Below are positions 18,331 to 29,000 of a DNA stretch of 64,000 bases, one piece after another. The number at the start of each line of letters is the position of its first letter. Within the stretch, counting starts at the first letter, position 1. The position numbers and the translations under genes are program-made. Source of the stretch: Actinoalloteichus_B caeruleus (GTDB taxonomy: Bacteria; Actinomycetota; Actinomycetes; Mycobacteriales; Pseudonocardiaceae); NCBI RefSeq assembly GCF_000718005.1, contig NZ_JODV01000001.1. One strand, written 5' to 3'. The notes under the pieces were generated by a model. The model was not told the DNA's origin. It saw only the letters and a list, made by a program, of their open reading frames with translations, and made no database searches.

Positions 18331-18476
18331 GCCGTCAGATTACTGGTCGATAACGAACGAGTAGCCCGAAACATCCCGTTCCTCGGGGACCGGAGCGCCA
18401 GCCGGGGCTTGGACCGGGGCGGGCGAAGCCGCGCCCGAGGGTGGTGTGGAGCGGGGGCGCCCCGGGGAGCGCGGCC

Positions 18477-19298
18477 TCACCTCAGGACGTCGCGGCTGAG
18501 TTGTCCGTACCGTTCGGCTCGTTCGAGGATGTCGGTGGCGTAGGCGCGGCTCTCGTTGTAGGTGAGCACCGCCCGCCACCACCCCTCCGACTCGGTCAGG
18601 TCGCCACCGGAGTCGCAGAGGTAGTTGCCCGCCGCCAACGCCGCGTCGTCGATGTCCTGCGGGTCGGCCACCCCGTCGCCGTCGGCGTCGACCCCCCACT
18701 CCGCCCAGGTCTGGGGGAGGAACTGCATGGGACCGACGGCGCGGTCATAGACGTCGTCCCCGTCGAGTTCACCGCCGTCGGTGTCGCGGATCTCCTTGAC
18801 CCCCGGTCGCCCGTCGAGCGGGATGCCGATGATGGGCTCGCTGGGACGTCCCGTCCGATCCAGGGTCGCGCCACCGTGCCGGCCGTGGTTGGACTCGGAG
18901 GACCCGATCGCCGCCAACGTCGTCCACGTCAGCCCGCAGGACGGGTTCTCCGCCTGCACCGTCGCGGCGGCGTACCCGTAGGCCTGGAGAGCGGCCCTGG
19001 GGATGTTCAAGGGGTCGGCGAGGGCCTCCGACCACCCGGTGAGCTGGTCCTGGGGACGCGAACCCAGCCGGGTCGGTCCGTCGACGCTGACCACGGACAC
19101 CGGGGGGAGGCTGGCTCCCCGGTCAGGTGGCGCCACGGCCGGCATCTCCTCCGCGAGGGCCTGGAGGTAGTTGCCGTCGGCGGGGTCGTCCCTGGCCACG
19201 AAGGCCACCAGGGCCGAGGACGCCAGCGCCAGGGTGGCGCCCCCGATGACCAACCGGGCCCATCGTCGTCGCCCGGGGGCGGGTGACATGTTCGACAC
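18477..19298 (-). CDS. Membrane-anchored lytic transglycosylase (third paralogue)
   Basis: 273 residues with an N-terminal signal-anchor (ARLVIGGATLALASSALVAF) and SLT-type catalytic domain: AAIGSSESNHGR, AVGPMQFLPQTWAEW, VDADGDGVADPQDIDDAA, LTYNESRAYATDILERA. The motif reads GSSESNH, keeping the predicted catalytic Glu. Position near mazG and eno corresponds to lpqU of M. tuberculosis, but no lipobox Cys is present. GTG 19298 is chosen because GGAGG lies eight bases upstream; the ATG three codons later is too far from it. Confidence 0.85.
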   Translation of the reverse strand: MSNMSPAPGRRRWARLVIGGATLALASSALVAFVARDDPADGNYLQALAEEMPAVAPPDRGASLPPVSVVSVDGPTRLGSRPQDQLTGWSEALADPLNIPRAALQAYGYAAATVQAENPSCGLTWTTLAAIGSSESNHGRHGGATLDRTGRPSEPIIGIPLDGRPGVKEIRDTDGGELDGDDVYDRAVGPMQFLPQTWAEWGVDADGDGVADPQDIDDAALAAGNYLCDSGGDLTESEGWWRAVLTYNESRAYATDILERAERYGQLSRDVLR

Positions 19299-19632
19299 CG
19301 CTCCGTCCTCCTCACTCGCGCCGACCCGGGCCCCGTGGAGCCCGCGCGGTCGCGTCCGGATGAGCCACGCAGTGATGGCCTCCGGGACGGTAGCGCATGG
19401 AGGACCGCGACCGGCACCCCTCGCCCCGTGCGCGCCGGATCCGGGGCGGAGCCGGGGAACCGGGGTCCCGGACACCACCGTCCGAAGGGGATTCCCGGCC
19501 CCGAGCAGCCGCCGGACGGGTGTCCGCCGGGCCACCGCGCCGTCCGGTGTCGTCGCGGGCGGAGGACACCGCGCCACGACGACACCGGTGGCACGAGCAC
19601 GGGCGCGCCGCGTCCACCCGGGGCTCCTCGCG
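19299..19632. other. Intergenic region, nothing recognised
   Basis: 334 bases between the third lytic transglycosylase and the tricorn-like protease gene, both on the minus strand. Presumably holds the transglycosylase promoter; no motif or coding potential stands out. Confidence 0.5.
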
Positions 19633-22600
19633 TCAGCCGCCCTGACGGGGGCTGGGCCACGGCGGCGGCGCGGTCGCCGGCCGTTCGGCGAGCCGCTCCA
19701 GGGCGACCCGGATCGCGGTGTCCAACTGCGGATCGCGGCCGGCCGCCCAGTCCTGGGGCCGGCACACCACCTCGATGTCGGGTTCGACACCGTGGTTCTC
19801 CATGCCCCACTCCCGACCCCGCATCCAGGTCGCGTAGCCGGGCTGGGTGACCAGGGTGCCGTCGACCAGCCGGAACCGGGAGTCGATGCCGATGGTCCCG
19901 CCCCAGGTGCGGACCCCGATCACCGTGCCCACGCCCAGCGCCTTGATGGCCCCGGTGACGATGTCGCCGTCGGAGCCGGACAGCTCGTCGGCCAACGCCA
20001 CCACCGGTCCGCGCGGTGCGTCACTGGGATAGCTGGCGTGGCCGCGGCCGTCCCGGTCGAACTGGTAACCGATGATCTGGCGGGCGAGCTTCTCCACGAC
20101 GAGCTGCGAGAGGTGTCCGCCGCCGTTCTCCCGGAGATCGACGACGAGGGCGTCGTACTGGGTCTCCAACCGCAGGTCCCGGTGCAGCTGGGCCCAGCCC
20201 ACGGCCATCATGTCGGGCACGTGCAGGTAGCCGAGGCGGCCATCGGACCGCTCCCGGACGTAGGAGCGGCGGTCGGCCACCCACTCCTGGTAGCGCAGGG
20301 CCTCCTCCCCCGCCAACGGGACGACCACGGCCCGGCGGACCGCGCCGCCCGCACCGGGGCGGATGGTGAGCTCGACCTCCTTCCCGGCGCTCCCGACGAG
20401 CTGGGGCGCCGGGCCGGTCACCGGGTCGACCGGCTGGCCGTCGACCGCGACGAGCACGTCGCCGGGCTGCACCGCGACGCCGGGGGCCAGCAGCGGGGAC
20501 CTGGCCGCCGGGTCCGAGGTCTCGCCGGGGAGCACACGGCCGATCCGCCAGTTCCCCTCCTCGTCCCTGACCAGGTCGGCGCCGAGCTTGCCCTGCCGCC
20601 GCTGCTGGTCGCCGCCGCCGGGCGCGACCGCGTAGGCGTGGGAGGTGCCGAGCTCGGCCTGGGTCTCCCACAGCAGGTCGATCAGGTCGTCGTGGCTGCC
20701 GAGGCGGTCGGTCAGCGGCCGGTACCGGTCGAGGACACCGGCCCAGTCCACGCCGTCCATGTCGGACCGCCAGAACCGGTCCCGCATCAGGCGGCCCGCC
20801 TCGTCGAAGGCCTGCCGCCACTCCCGACCCCGGTCGAGGGTGAACCGGACCCTGGACAGGTCGATCTCCACCGGACCGCCTGGCCCGTTCGACTCGGCCT
20901 TGCGGTCGGCGGGGACGAGGCGCAGCGCGCCCCCGTCGGTCAACAGCAGCCTCGTGCCGTCGCCGCTGACCGCGACCCGGTCGACGTCCTCGACGAGGAC
21001 CTCCAGCCGGTTCTCCTTCAGGTCGTAGCGCTCCAGCGTGGCCTGCTCGGCCTTGGCGTCCTGGCTGGGCCTGGCGTCGCCGAGGACACCGCTGGCCTGC
21101 TCACGCAGCCACACGACACCGCCCTTGACGGGGAGCAGCGAGTGGTAGTTCCCGGCCGCGACGGGGAAGGGCACGGCGCGTTGGGCGATGCCCTCCACGC
21201 TGAGGACGGTGGCCTCCTGCCTGCTCTCGCCGCTGTCGGTGGACTCGCCGTCCTCCCCCGTCTCCCCGGGCGCGGGGCGGCCCTGCGTGGTCGGCCCGAA
21301 GGGCGAGGGGGTGAGGGCCGCCAGCGGCACGAGGTGCGGGCGGCAGGCGTTCGGGAAGGACATGTCGAACACGTGCGCGTCGTACACGGGGTCGAAGGTC
21401 CGTTCGGACAGGAAGGCGAGGTACTTGCCGTCCTGGGTGAAGACCGGCTCGGTGTCGACGAACCTCAGCTCGGTGACGTCGACGATGGAGGAGGCGGGCA
21501 GCTCGTCGGCGTCACCGACCGCCGCGGCCAGGTTGACCGCGCGGATGTGCCGCAACGGGTCCGGGCCGGGGTGGGACCAGGCGAGCCACTTGGAGTCCGG
21601 GGAGAAGGCCAGGTCCCCCGGGTCGCTCGACTCGGCGCGGGTGACGACCCGGATGCGGCCGCTGACCAGGTCGACGGCGAGGAGCTTGTTGTCGTGGTTG
21701 GTGACCGCCGCCGTCAGGCCGTCGGGGGAGACCTCCAGCGCGAGCACCCGACCCAGCTGGCCGGCGCCGATCCTGCGGGGCTCGGCACCCGGCTCCACGC
21801 CGGTGACCGGCACGATCTCCAGCGCGTCCTCACCCTCGGCGTCGGTGACGAAGACGACCGAGGCCGGGGCGTTCTCGGCGGCCTGCCGCTCGGACACGAA
21901 CCGGGGCATCCTGGCCCGCACCCCGGGGGTGGCCGACAGCGCGCGCACCGGGCCGTCCCGGTGGCTCACCCAGTGCACGGTGCCCCTCGCGAGGACCGCG
22001 CTCGCCCGGCCGGTGTGGTCCGGCACCGCCGCGGCGAGGTGGTCGCTGGCGGTGGCGGTGGTCGGGCGCCGGTTCGCGCCAGCCCCGGTCAGGGCGACGT
22101 CGATCCGCCGAGGAGTGCCGTCGAGGTCCTCCAGCAACCACACCTCACCGGCGTGCTGGTAGACGACCCGCTGACCGTCCGTGCTGGCGAACCGCGCGTA
22201 GAACCGGTCGTGGTCGCTGTGCCGGCGCAGGTCGGAACCGTCGGGTTCCGAGGAGTACAGGTTGGCGACGCCCTCGTGGTCGGAGAGGAAGACGATCCGA
22301 CCGTTCACCCACAGCGGGCTGGCGAGGTTGCCGTCGAGTTCCGAGTGGACGCGCTCGAACTCCCCGGCCCCGTCGAGGTCCCGCCAGATCTTGCCGGTGG
22401 TGCCTCCTCGGTATCGCTTCCAGTGCCCGGGGTCCCGCATGGTGTAACTGCCGAGCACCACCTGGCCGTCGGGTCCGAAGGACACGTCGTTGAGCGGCCC
22501 GTACGGCAGCTTGGTGGCCGGCCCGCCGTCGAGGGGAACCGAGTAGGCCCACGAACGGGCGCCGTGGGACTCCACGGTGGAGGCCGCGACGACGGAGAGC

Positions 22601-22908
22601 GCGCCGGAGTCGTCCGACCGCCAGCCGAGCACCCGGCTGCGCCCGGCTCCCCAGTGGGTGAGCCGACGGGAGGTCCCGCCTTCCAGGCCGATGACCTGGA
22701 CCTCGGCTCGGCCACCGTCGAGCGTGCTGGTCCAGGCGACCTGGCCGCCGTCGGGGGAGAACCGGGGGTTGGTCACCGGCACACGGTCGGCGGTGAGCCG
22801 CCATGCGCGCCCGCCGTCGAGCGGTGCGAGCCAGACATCGTCTTCGGCGACGAAGGTGAGGAGATCCGCGTGGAGATGAGGGAAGCGGAGGTATCCGGCG
22901 ATGTTCAC
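19633..22908 (-). CDS. Tricorn-like protease (peptidase S41)
   Basis: About 1091 residues, a large cytosolic serine protease related to archaeal tricorn, which trims peptides released by the proteasome. Order: a beta-propeller half (YLRFPHLHADLLTFVAEDDVW, repeated WSPDG-like blades), a second propeller, a C1 domain with LGTSHAYA (Ser-His pair of the tetrad), a PDZ domain (PGVAVQPGDVLVAVDGQPV), then the catalytic C2 domain with GSDGDIVTGA (nucleophile Ser) and ENHGVEPDIEV (Glu). Length matches tricorn homologues. Start uncertain between GTG 22908 (AGGG eight bases upstream) and GTG 22917. Alone, not in an operon. Confidence 0.92.
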   Translation of the reverse strand: MNIAGYLRFPHLHADLLTFVAEDDVWLAPLDGGRAWRLTADRVPVTNPRFSPDGGQVAWTSTLDGGRAEVQVIGLEGGTSRRLTHWGAGRSRVLGWRSDDSGALSVVAASTVESHGARSWAYSVPLDGGPATKLPYGPLNDVSFGPDGQVVLGSYTMRDPGHWKRYRGGTTGKIWRDLDGAGEFERVHSELDGNLASPLWVNGRIVFLSDHEGVANLYSSEPDGSDLRRHSDHDRFYARFASTDGQRVVYQHAGEVWLLEDLDGTPRRIDVALTGAGANRRPTTATASDHLAAAVPDHTGRASAVLARGTVHWVSHRDGPVRALSATPGVRARMPRFVSERQAAENAPASVVFVTDAEGEDALEIVPVTGVEPGAEPRRIGAGQLGRVLALEVSPDGLTAAVTNHDNKLLAVDLVSGRIRVVTRAESSDPGDLAFSPDSKWLAWSHPGPDPLRHIRAVNLAAAVGDADELPASSIVDVTELRFVDTEPVFTQDGKYLAFLSERTFDPVYDAHVFDMSFPNACRPHLVPLAALTPSPFGPTTQGRPAPGETGEDGESTDSGESRQEATVLSVEGIAQRAVPFPVAAGNYHSLLPVKGGVVWLREQASGVLGDARPSQDAKAEQATLERYDLKENRLEVLVEDVDRVAVSGDGTRLLLTDGGALRLVPADRKAESNGPGGPVEIDLSRVRFTLDRGREWRQAFDEAGRLMRDRFWRSDMDGVDWAGVLDRYRPLTDRLGSHDDLIDLLWETQAELGTSHAYAVAPGGGDQQRRQGKLGADLVRDEEGNWRIGRVLPGETSDPAARSPLLAPGVAVQPGDVLVAVDGQPVDPVTGPAPQLVGSAGKEVELTIRPGAGGAVRRAVVVPLAGEEALRYQEWVADRRSYVRERSDGRLGYLHVPDMMAVGWAQLHRDLRLETQYDALVVDLRENGGGHLSQLVVEKLARQIIGYQFDRDGRGHASYPSDAPRGPVVALADELSGSDGDIVTGAIKALGVGTVIGVRTWGGTIGIDSRFRLVDGTLVTQPGYATWMRGREWGMENHGVEPDIEVVCRPQDWAAGRDPQLDTAIRVALERLAERPATAPPPWPSPRQGG

Positions 22909-23111
22909 CTCCGCCACCCTAACGACGAGGCACCCCCACCAACAGGATGATTGCCGTTCCCCACCCGGGAAACGCCGTCGGGCGACTCGGTGGCGGTCCG
23001 TGGCCACCCCGGCGCGGTGCGCTCGGCATCTGGCCGACGGTCGCCAAGGGGTCACCGGAGGGGCGCTCGGCGCTCGTGGTGGGGAGGTGGGGTGGGGGCG
23101 GGACGCCCGCC

Positions 23112-23315
23112 TCAGCGTCCGGTGCCGATGCGGCCCTCCTTGAGGGCGGTGAGGAACGCGCCGAACACGGCGGGTTCCACGTAGAGGGTCCCGGCCCCCC
23201 GGTTCTTGGTGTCCCGGATGCCCACCACGGCGGGGCCGGAGCCGATCTCGACGCAGTTCGTCTGCGAGGTGCTGCGGCGCGACTTGCGCCAGCCAGCCAC
23301 GGGAACGTGCGACAT
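23112..23315 (-). CDS. DUF397 domain protein
   Basis: 67-residue protein of the DUF397 family abundant in Streptomyces and Pseudonocardiales. Family pattern visible: GWRKSRRSTSQTNCVEIG, VGIRDTKN and the C-terminal FGAFLTALKEG. Such proteins normally sit beside, and probably partner with, an XRE-type helix-turn-helix regulator (a Bld/WhiJ-like arrangement); none is encoded here. ATG 23315 has GGAG eight bases upstream. Upstream codons are read through without coding character. Confidence 0.85.
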   Translation of the reverse strand: MSHVPVAGWRKSRRSTSQTNCVEIGSGPAVVGIRDTKNRGAGTLYVEPAVFGAFLTALKEGRIGTGR

Positions 23316-23825
23316 TCGGGTACTCCGCTCTGGTAACGCAACGAGTGGTGTTCCGCCGCCTCGCCGTTGAGCGCGACCGAGAGCAGAGTAGAGCGAGGCC
23401 GGTTTCCCGTTCGGGCGTCCCGCCGCCATGACGATCACGGCGGTGTGGACCGCTGGTCAGGAGCGGTGTCCGGTGTTGGCGCCGGCTGGCCGGAGGTCGA
23501 GGCGGCTCACGTGGCGCCGGTCCTCCCGGCCCTTGGCGGTCCAGGCCGGCTCCGGCGGGCGCCCCACTGGCGGCCCGGCCCGACGGCCCCAGGGGGCGCG
23601 ACCGGTCGTCGTCCGCCACCGCGACGGCCACCCGCTCGGGAGAGTCGGGGCGGCACGGGCGGCCGGCCGGGGACGAACGTTCCCGGGTGGGCGAAGCCGA
23701 ATCCGACCGGGCACGACGGCCTGTCCGGTGGTCGGCCAGGCGGGCGTCCGTTCACGGGGACCACGAGCCGGCCCGGGCACGGAAGGGGAGGCGGCGTCAG
23801 CCGCGTGCGGGGGCGGTGCGCTCCC
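23316..23825. other. 510-base stretch without a supported gene
   Basis: Lies between the DUF397 gene and mazG, both minus strand. I looked specifically for an XRE regulator partner of DUF397 on both strands and found none. Confidence 0.5.
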
Positions 23826-24902
23826 TCACTCCGACGGCCAGAACCTCGCCCAGTCGGCGGGCCCCAGCCGGTGCGGGTCGAGTCCGACGGAGCGCGCGGC
23901 CCGCTCGGCGGCGCGGATCCGCCCGGCGAAGGCTCGGGCCACGGCCCGGAGTTCGCCCTCGGGCTCACCCCCCGCGCGCCGTTCCTCGGCGGCCACGGCG
24001 AACAGCCGCTCCCCCGCGCCGGGACCCGAGGGGAAGAACTCCGCCGGCACCCCGGCCTTGGTCGCGCGCGCGGCGATCTTCGCCGCCAGCGCCACGGCGG
24101 GCTGCCCGAAGGCCACCCCGTCGACGGCGGACTCCCGCTGCTTCTCGACCTGTTTCAGCTCCTCCCACCGCGCCTGCTGCGCGAGGGCGTCCGACGGGGA
24201 CGCGGAAGGGTCAGCGGACTCGGCGCCGAAGACGTGCGGATGGCGCCCGACGAGCTTGGTGACCAGGGCGGCGGCCACCGCGTCGATGTCGAAGGGGGCC
24301 TCCGGGTGCTCGGCGGCGATCCTGGCGTGGAACAGCACCTGCAACAGGACGTCGCCGAGCTCCTCGCGCAGCGCGCCCCGGTCACGGTCCTCGATGGCCT
24401 CCAGCAGCTCGTAGGTCTCCTCGACGAGGTACTGGCGCAGCGTCTCGTGGGTCTGCTCCGCGTCCCACGGGCACCCCCCGGGCGAGCGCAGCCGGTCCAT
24501 CACCGCGACCGCCTCCAGCAGGGCCGCTCCCGGCCCGGCGGCGCCGCCGCTCCAGGCCGGGGAGGCATCCGGCGAGACGTCCTCCCCCGGTCCCCGCACC
24601 TCGGCGGCACCGGCCTCCAGCAACGCCGAGGCGCCCGGGCTGGTCGCGTCGACCACCACGAGCAGGACGGGTTCTCGGGTGGCCAGGGCCAACAGCTCCG
24701 CCGGCTTGGGGGTGGGCTCGCCGCCCAGCGCCCTGGCCAACCAGGCCGGGACGTCCGGGTCGAGGAGGACGTGCCGGGCGGCCCGCACCAGGGGCAGGGC
24801 CGCGACCGGGACACCCGGTTCGGGCCGGTCCTCCACCACCAGCACGGCACTGCCCTCGACCAGCGTCGGAGCAGCCCGCCTGTCCCTGTTCTCCTCGGAC
24901 AC
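23826..24902 (-). CDS. mazG: Nucleoside triphosphate pyrophosphohydrolase (MazG)
   Basis: 358 residues. The catalytic MazG domain starts near residue 135: DRLRSPGGCPWDAEQTHETL, then EETYELLEAIEDRD and EELGDVLLQVLFHARIAAE, the EExxE..ExxD metal-binding helices that hydrolyse (d)NTPs to monophosphates, housecleaning aberrant nucleotides. A ~130-residue N-terminal part (VLLDPDVPAWLARALGG) is the extra domain seen in mycobacterial MazG. Only the first MazG repeat is well conserved; the second half is degenerate. Position downstream of mfd is conserved. ATG 24902. Confidence 0.92.
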   Translation of the reverse strand: MSEENRDRRAAPTLVEGSAVLVVEDRPEPGVPVAALPLVRAARHVLLDPDVPAWLARALGGEPTPKPAELLALATREPVLLVVVDATSPGASALLEAGAAEVRGPGEDVSPDASPAWSGGAAGPGAALLEAVAVMDRLRSPGGCPWDAEQTHETLRQYLVEETYELLEAIEDRDRGALREELGDVLLQVLFHARIAAEHPEAPFDIDAVAAALVTKLVGRHPHVFGAESADPSASPSDALAQQARWEELKQVEKQRESAVDGVAFGQPAVALAAKIAARATKAGVPAEFFPSGPGAGERLFAVAAEERRAGGEPEGELRAVARAFAGRIRAAERAARSVGLDPHRLGPADWARFWPSE

Positions 24903-25010
24903 CTCGTCGCCCCCTCCGGGTGGTGGTCTTCCGGCCTCCCGGCCGTGCGGTCACGCCGTCGACCGGCCCGGTGGCGCGGGGGACCCCCGCTGCCCCCGGC
25001 CGCCGCTGAC

Positions 25011-25961
25011 TCACTGGTTGGCGGTCGCGGTCCCCTGACGTGGGGGGATCTGGATGCCGGCGACCTCGTCGGCGTTCGGGGCCACCCCCAGGCTCACCGG
25101 GTCCCACACGCCGTACCGCGGGTTCACCCTGATGTCGAGTTCGTCGGCGACCGGGGCCATCAGCCGGGAGCCGAAGTACTGCAACGTCTGCGGGTCGACC
25201 GAGTCGGCCAGGCCGGGCTCACCGGTCGCGGCGTCGAGGTTGCGTTCCTTGACCACGGCGACCATCCACTGCCCGCCCTGGTTGTCGAAGGGGAACGCCA
25301 CCACGGTGCCCGGGGCCGCCCCGAACAGCGGTTGACCGGCCAGCTGCGGCTGCTCGGCCGCGGTCGTGCGCTGGTCGAGCTGTCCGGGGAGCCCGCTCGC
25401 CGCGTCCTCGGCGACCATCTCCTCGATGCTGGCGGGGTCGGCGGCCAGCCGCTCCGCCTTCTCCAGGGCGTCCTCCCGGGTGACGGCCTGCGTGTAGTCG
25501 AAGACCACCTCGATGCCGTCGAAGTACTTGCGCCCGAGCTCCAGCATGAGCAGTTGGTCGGCGACCCGCTCCCGGAAGTTCGACGCGTCGTAGACGGTGC
25601 CCTCGGAGGCCGCCTCGGCGCCGCCCCGCTGGTCGATGAGCTCGTCGACCTCGGCCTGGTCGACGGTCAGCCCCTCCCGCCTGGCGACCTCGTTGATCAG
25701 CTCGTGCTGCACGGAGAGGGTGACGATGTTCCTGCCGACCTCGCCGATCTGGCCGGTGGAGGCCAACTGGCGCCGGACCTCGGGGTCCCGCTCGAAGATC
25801 GAGTCCAGCCGGTCCTGCACGTGCTCGAGTGAGATGACCGTGTCGCCGACGATCGCGGCGGCCCGGACCTGGCTGGGGTCCGAACCGCAGCCCGCGAGGA
25901 GCACCCCGGCGGAGGCCAGCACGGCGACGGTCGGACGAAGGGAACGGCGCGTAGTCCTCAC
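25011..25961 (-). CDS. SurA/PrsA N-terminal domain lipoprotein
   Basis: About 316 residues with a lipoprotein signal (TVAVLASAGVLLAGC, lipidated Cys) followed by a SurA_N-like chaperone region (AAAIVGDTVISLEHVQDRLDSI and NIVTLSVQHELINEVARREGL). No parvulin PPIase motif is obvious in the C-terminal half, so it is more likely a holdase-type extracytoplasmic chaperone than an isomerase; that is an inference. GTG 25961 is chosen for the AGAAGG eight bases upstream; an ATG ten codons earlier (25991) is possible. Sits between mfd and mazG, same orientation. Confidence 0.82.
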   Translation of the reverse strand: MRTTRRSLRPTVAVLASAGVLLAGCGSDPSQVRAAAIVGDTVISLEHVQDRLDSIFERDPEVRRQLASTGQIGEVGRNIVTLSVQHELINEVARREGLTVDQAEVDELIDQRGGAEAASEGTVYDASNFRERVADQLLMLELGRKYFDGIEVVFDYTQAVTREDALEKAERLAADPASIEEMVAEDAASGLPGQLDQRTTAAEQPQLAGQPLFGAAPGTVVAFPFDNQGGQWMVAVVKERNLDAATGEPGLADSVDPQTLQYFGSRLMAPVADELDIRVNPRYGVWDPVSLGVAPNADEVAGIQIPPRQGTATANQ

Positions 25962-26099
25962 GGGCGACACCTTCTCACGAACGGTCGGCATCCGGTTAGC
26001 CAGCTGATCGTAGTTCCTCGTCTCGTTCCGTCACCACGCCGCTTCCCGGGGTGAGAGGACCGACCACCACCGGCCGGCCCCGCACCCGGCGGGCGGGTG

Positions 26100-29000
26100 T
26101 CAGGACGTGCCGGTGGTGGAGGCGGCGGTGCGCGGTTCCGTCATCGAGATCAGGAACTGCTCGCACCAGGCCAGCAGCGGGAGGTCCCGAAGCGGCGGCG
26201 CGCCCAGCCTGCCCCCGGCCGGCCCCTCGGTGGGTCGGGGCACCGACACGGTGCGCACCGCCGCCTTGTGGGTCGCCTTCGGGTGCAGCCGCCGCAGCCG
26301 GACGAGCTGCGAGTCCCGCAGCTCCATTGGCGCGAACCGGACGGAGCTGCCCTGGAGCGTCACCTCGGAGACCCCTCGGTCGCGGCACAGCTGGCGGAAC
26401 GCCGCCACCGCCATCAGGTGCTCCACCTCGACCGGTGGTCGCCCGTACCGGTCGACCAGTTCGGCGCGCACCGCGTCCAGGGCCTCGGCGTCGGCCGCCT
26501 CGGCGATCTTGCGGTAGGCCTCCAGGCGCAACCGTTCACCGGGCACGTAGTCGTGCGGCAGGTGCGCGGTCACCGGCAGGTCGATCCGCACCTCGGGCAG
26601 TTCCGGCTCCTCCTCCCCGACGCCGTCGATGCCCGAGCCGCGCCGGAACGCGGCCACCGCCTCACCCACCAGCCGTACGTACAGGTCGAAGCCGACGCCG
26701 GCGATGTGCCCGGACTGCTCCGCGCCCAGGATGTTCCCCGCGCCCCGGATCTCCAGGTCCTTGGTCGCCACCGCCATCCCGGACCCCAGCTCCGAGTTCT
26801 GGGCGATGGTCGCGAGCCGGTCGTGGGCGGTCTCGGTGAGCGCCTGCTCCGGCGGGTAGAGGAAGTAGGCGTAGCCGCGTTCCCGGCCCCGACCGACCCG
26901 GCCGCGCAACTGGTGCAGTTGGGACAGGCCGAGCAGGTCCCCCCGCTCCACCAGCAGGGTGTTGGCGTTCGAGATGTCGAGCCCGGTCTCGACGATCGTG
27001 GTGCAGACCAGGACGTCGTACTCGCGTTCCCAGAAACCGTTGATGATCTTCTCGAGGCGGTCCTCGCCCATCTGCCCGTGCGCGGTCACCACCCGTGCCT
27101 CGGGCACCAGTTCCCTGATGCGCCGGGCGGCCTTCTCGATGGTGGACACCCGGTTGTGGACGTAGAAGACCTGCCCCTCCCGCAGCAGCTCCCGGCGGAT
27201 CGCCGCCCCGACCTGCTTGTCGTCGTAGTGGCCCACGTAGGTGAGCACCGGGTGCCGCTCCTCCGGCGGGGTCAGGATGGTCGACATCTCCCGGATACCG
27301 GCCAGGCTCATCTCCAGGGTCCTCGGGATGGGCGTGGCGGACATGGTGAGGACGTCGACGTGGGTCCGCAGCGCCTTGATGTGCTCCTTGTGCTCGACGC
27401 CGAACCGCTGCTCCTCGTCGACGATGACCAGACCGAGGTCCCGGTAGCGGATACCGGTCTGGAGGAGCCGGTGGGTACCGATGACGATGTCCACCGAACC
27501 GTCGGCGAGACCGGCGATGACCTGCTCGGAGTCCAGCGCGTCCGTGAACCGGGACAGCCCCTTGATGGTCACCGGGAAGGACCGCATCCGTTCCACGAAG
27601 GTGTTCAGGTGCTGCTGGGCGAGCAGTGTCGTGGGCACCAGCACCACGACCTGTTTGCCGTCCTGCACGGCCTTGAAGGCGGCGCGCACGGCGATCTCGG
27701 TCTTGCCGTAGCCGACGTCCCCGCAGATCACCCGGTCCATCGGCACCGCGCGACGCATGTCCTGCTTCACCTCGTCGATGGCGGCGAGCTGGTCGGGCGT
27801 CTCGGTGTAGGGGAAGGCGTCCTCCAGCTCCCGTTGCCACGGGGTGTCCTCGTTGAAGGCGTGCCCGGGGGCGGACTGCCTGGCGGCGTAGAGCTGGACG
27901 AGCTCGGCGGCGATCTCCCGGACGGCCTTGCGGGCCCGGCTCTTGGTCTTGGCCCAGTCGGAGCCGCCCAGCTTGTTCAGGGTCGGCAACTCGCCACCGA
28001 CGTACCGGGAGACCTCGTCGAGCTGGTCGGTGGGCACGAAGAGCCGGTCGCCGGGTTGACCGCGTTTGCTGGACGCGTACTCCAGCACCAGGTACTCGCG
28101 GGTCGCGCCGGCCACGGTGCGCTGGGACATCTGGACGTAGCGACCGATGCCGTGCTTCTCGTGGACCACGTGGTCGCCGGGTTTGAGCGCCAGCGGGTCG
28201 ACGGCGTTGCGGCGCCGGGAGGGCATCCGGCGCATGTCGCGGGTGGAGGTACCGCCTCGGCCCCCGGTGAGGTCGGCTTCGGTGAGCAGCACCAGGCCGT
28301 TCTCGCCGGTGACGAACCCGTCCTCGAACGACGCCCTGGTCACGGTCACGACGCCGGGGGCGGGCGGTTCGGGCAGCCCGTCCACGGCCAACCGCACGGG
28401 GACCTCCGCCTCCCGCAGCTGGGCGGCCGCCCGCTGCGCGGTGCCGGTGCCGGGGAAGGTCAGGACGGCGGCGCCGCCCGCGCTGGCGTGCGCCCGCAGG
28501 TCGGCGAACGCGCGGTCCAGCTCACCCCGGTAGGAGTCGACGGGGCGGACGTCGAGGCGGAGGGGACGGCCCTCCTCGACCGGGTCGGCGCCCCGGTAGT
28601 CGCTCTCCAGTTCCTCGTCGACCCGGAGCTGGGACAGCGTCCACCAGGGGCGGCCGGACTCGCGGGTGTGCTCGGCGATCTCGTTGAGGTCCCGGTAGGC
28701 GGAGGCGCCGAGGTCGATGGGGGCGCTACCGCCCGCGCCGGCCGCGTTCCAGGAGGCCTCCAGGAACTCCTGCCCGGTGCGCACCAGGTCGGCGGCACGG
28801 GACCGGATCTTCTCCGGGTCGGCCAGCACGACGTGGGTGTCCGGGGGGAACAGGTCCGGCAGCAGCTGGAGCTCGCCCTCGCACAGCGCGGGGATGAGGG
28901 CTTCCATGCCCTCGCAGGGCACCCCGCCGGAGATCTTCTCCAACATCTCGGCGAGGTCGGCGTCACCCCGGTGTTCCTCGGCCAGCGCGGCGGCCCGCTG

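Noticed and set aside
19171..22950. 1259-codon open frame on the plus strand
   Set aside because: It is the exact antisense of the tricorn-like protease and is open only because GC-rich codon bias removes stops; no family motifs and no SD.
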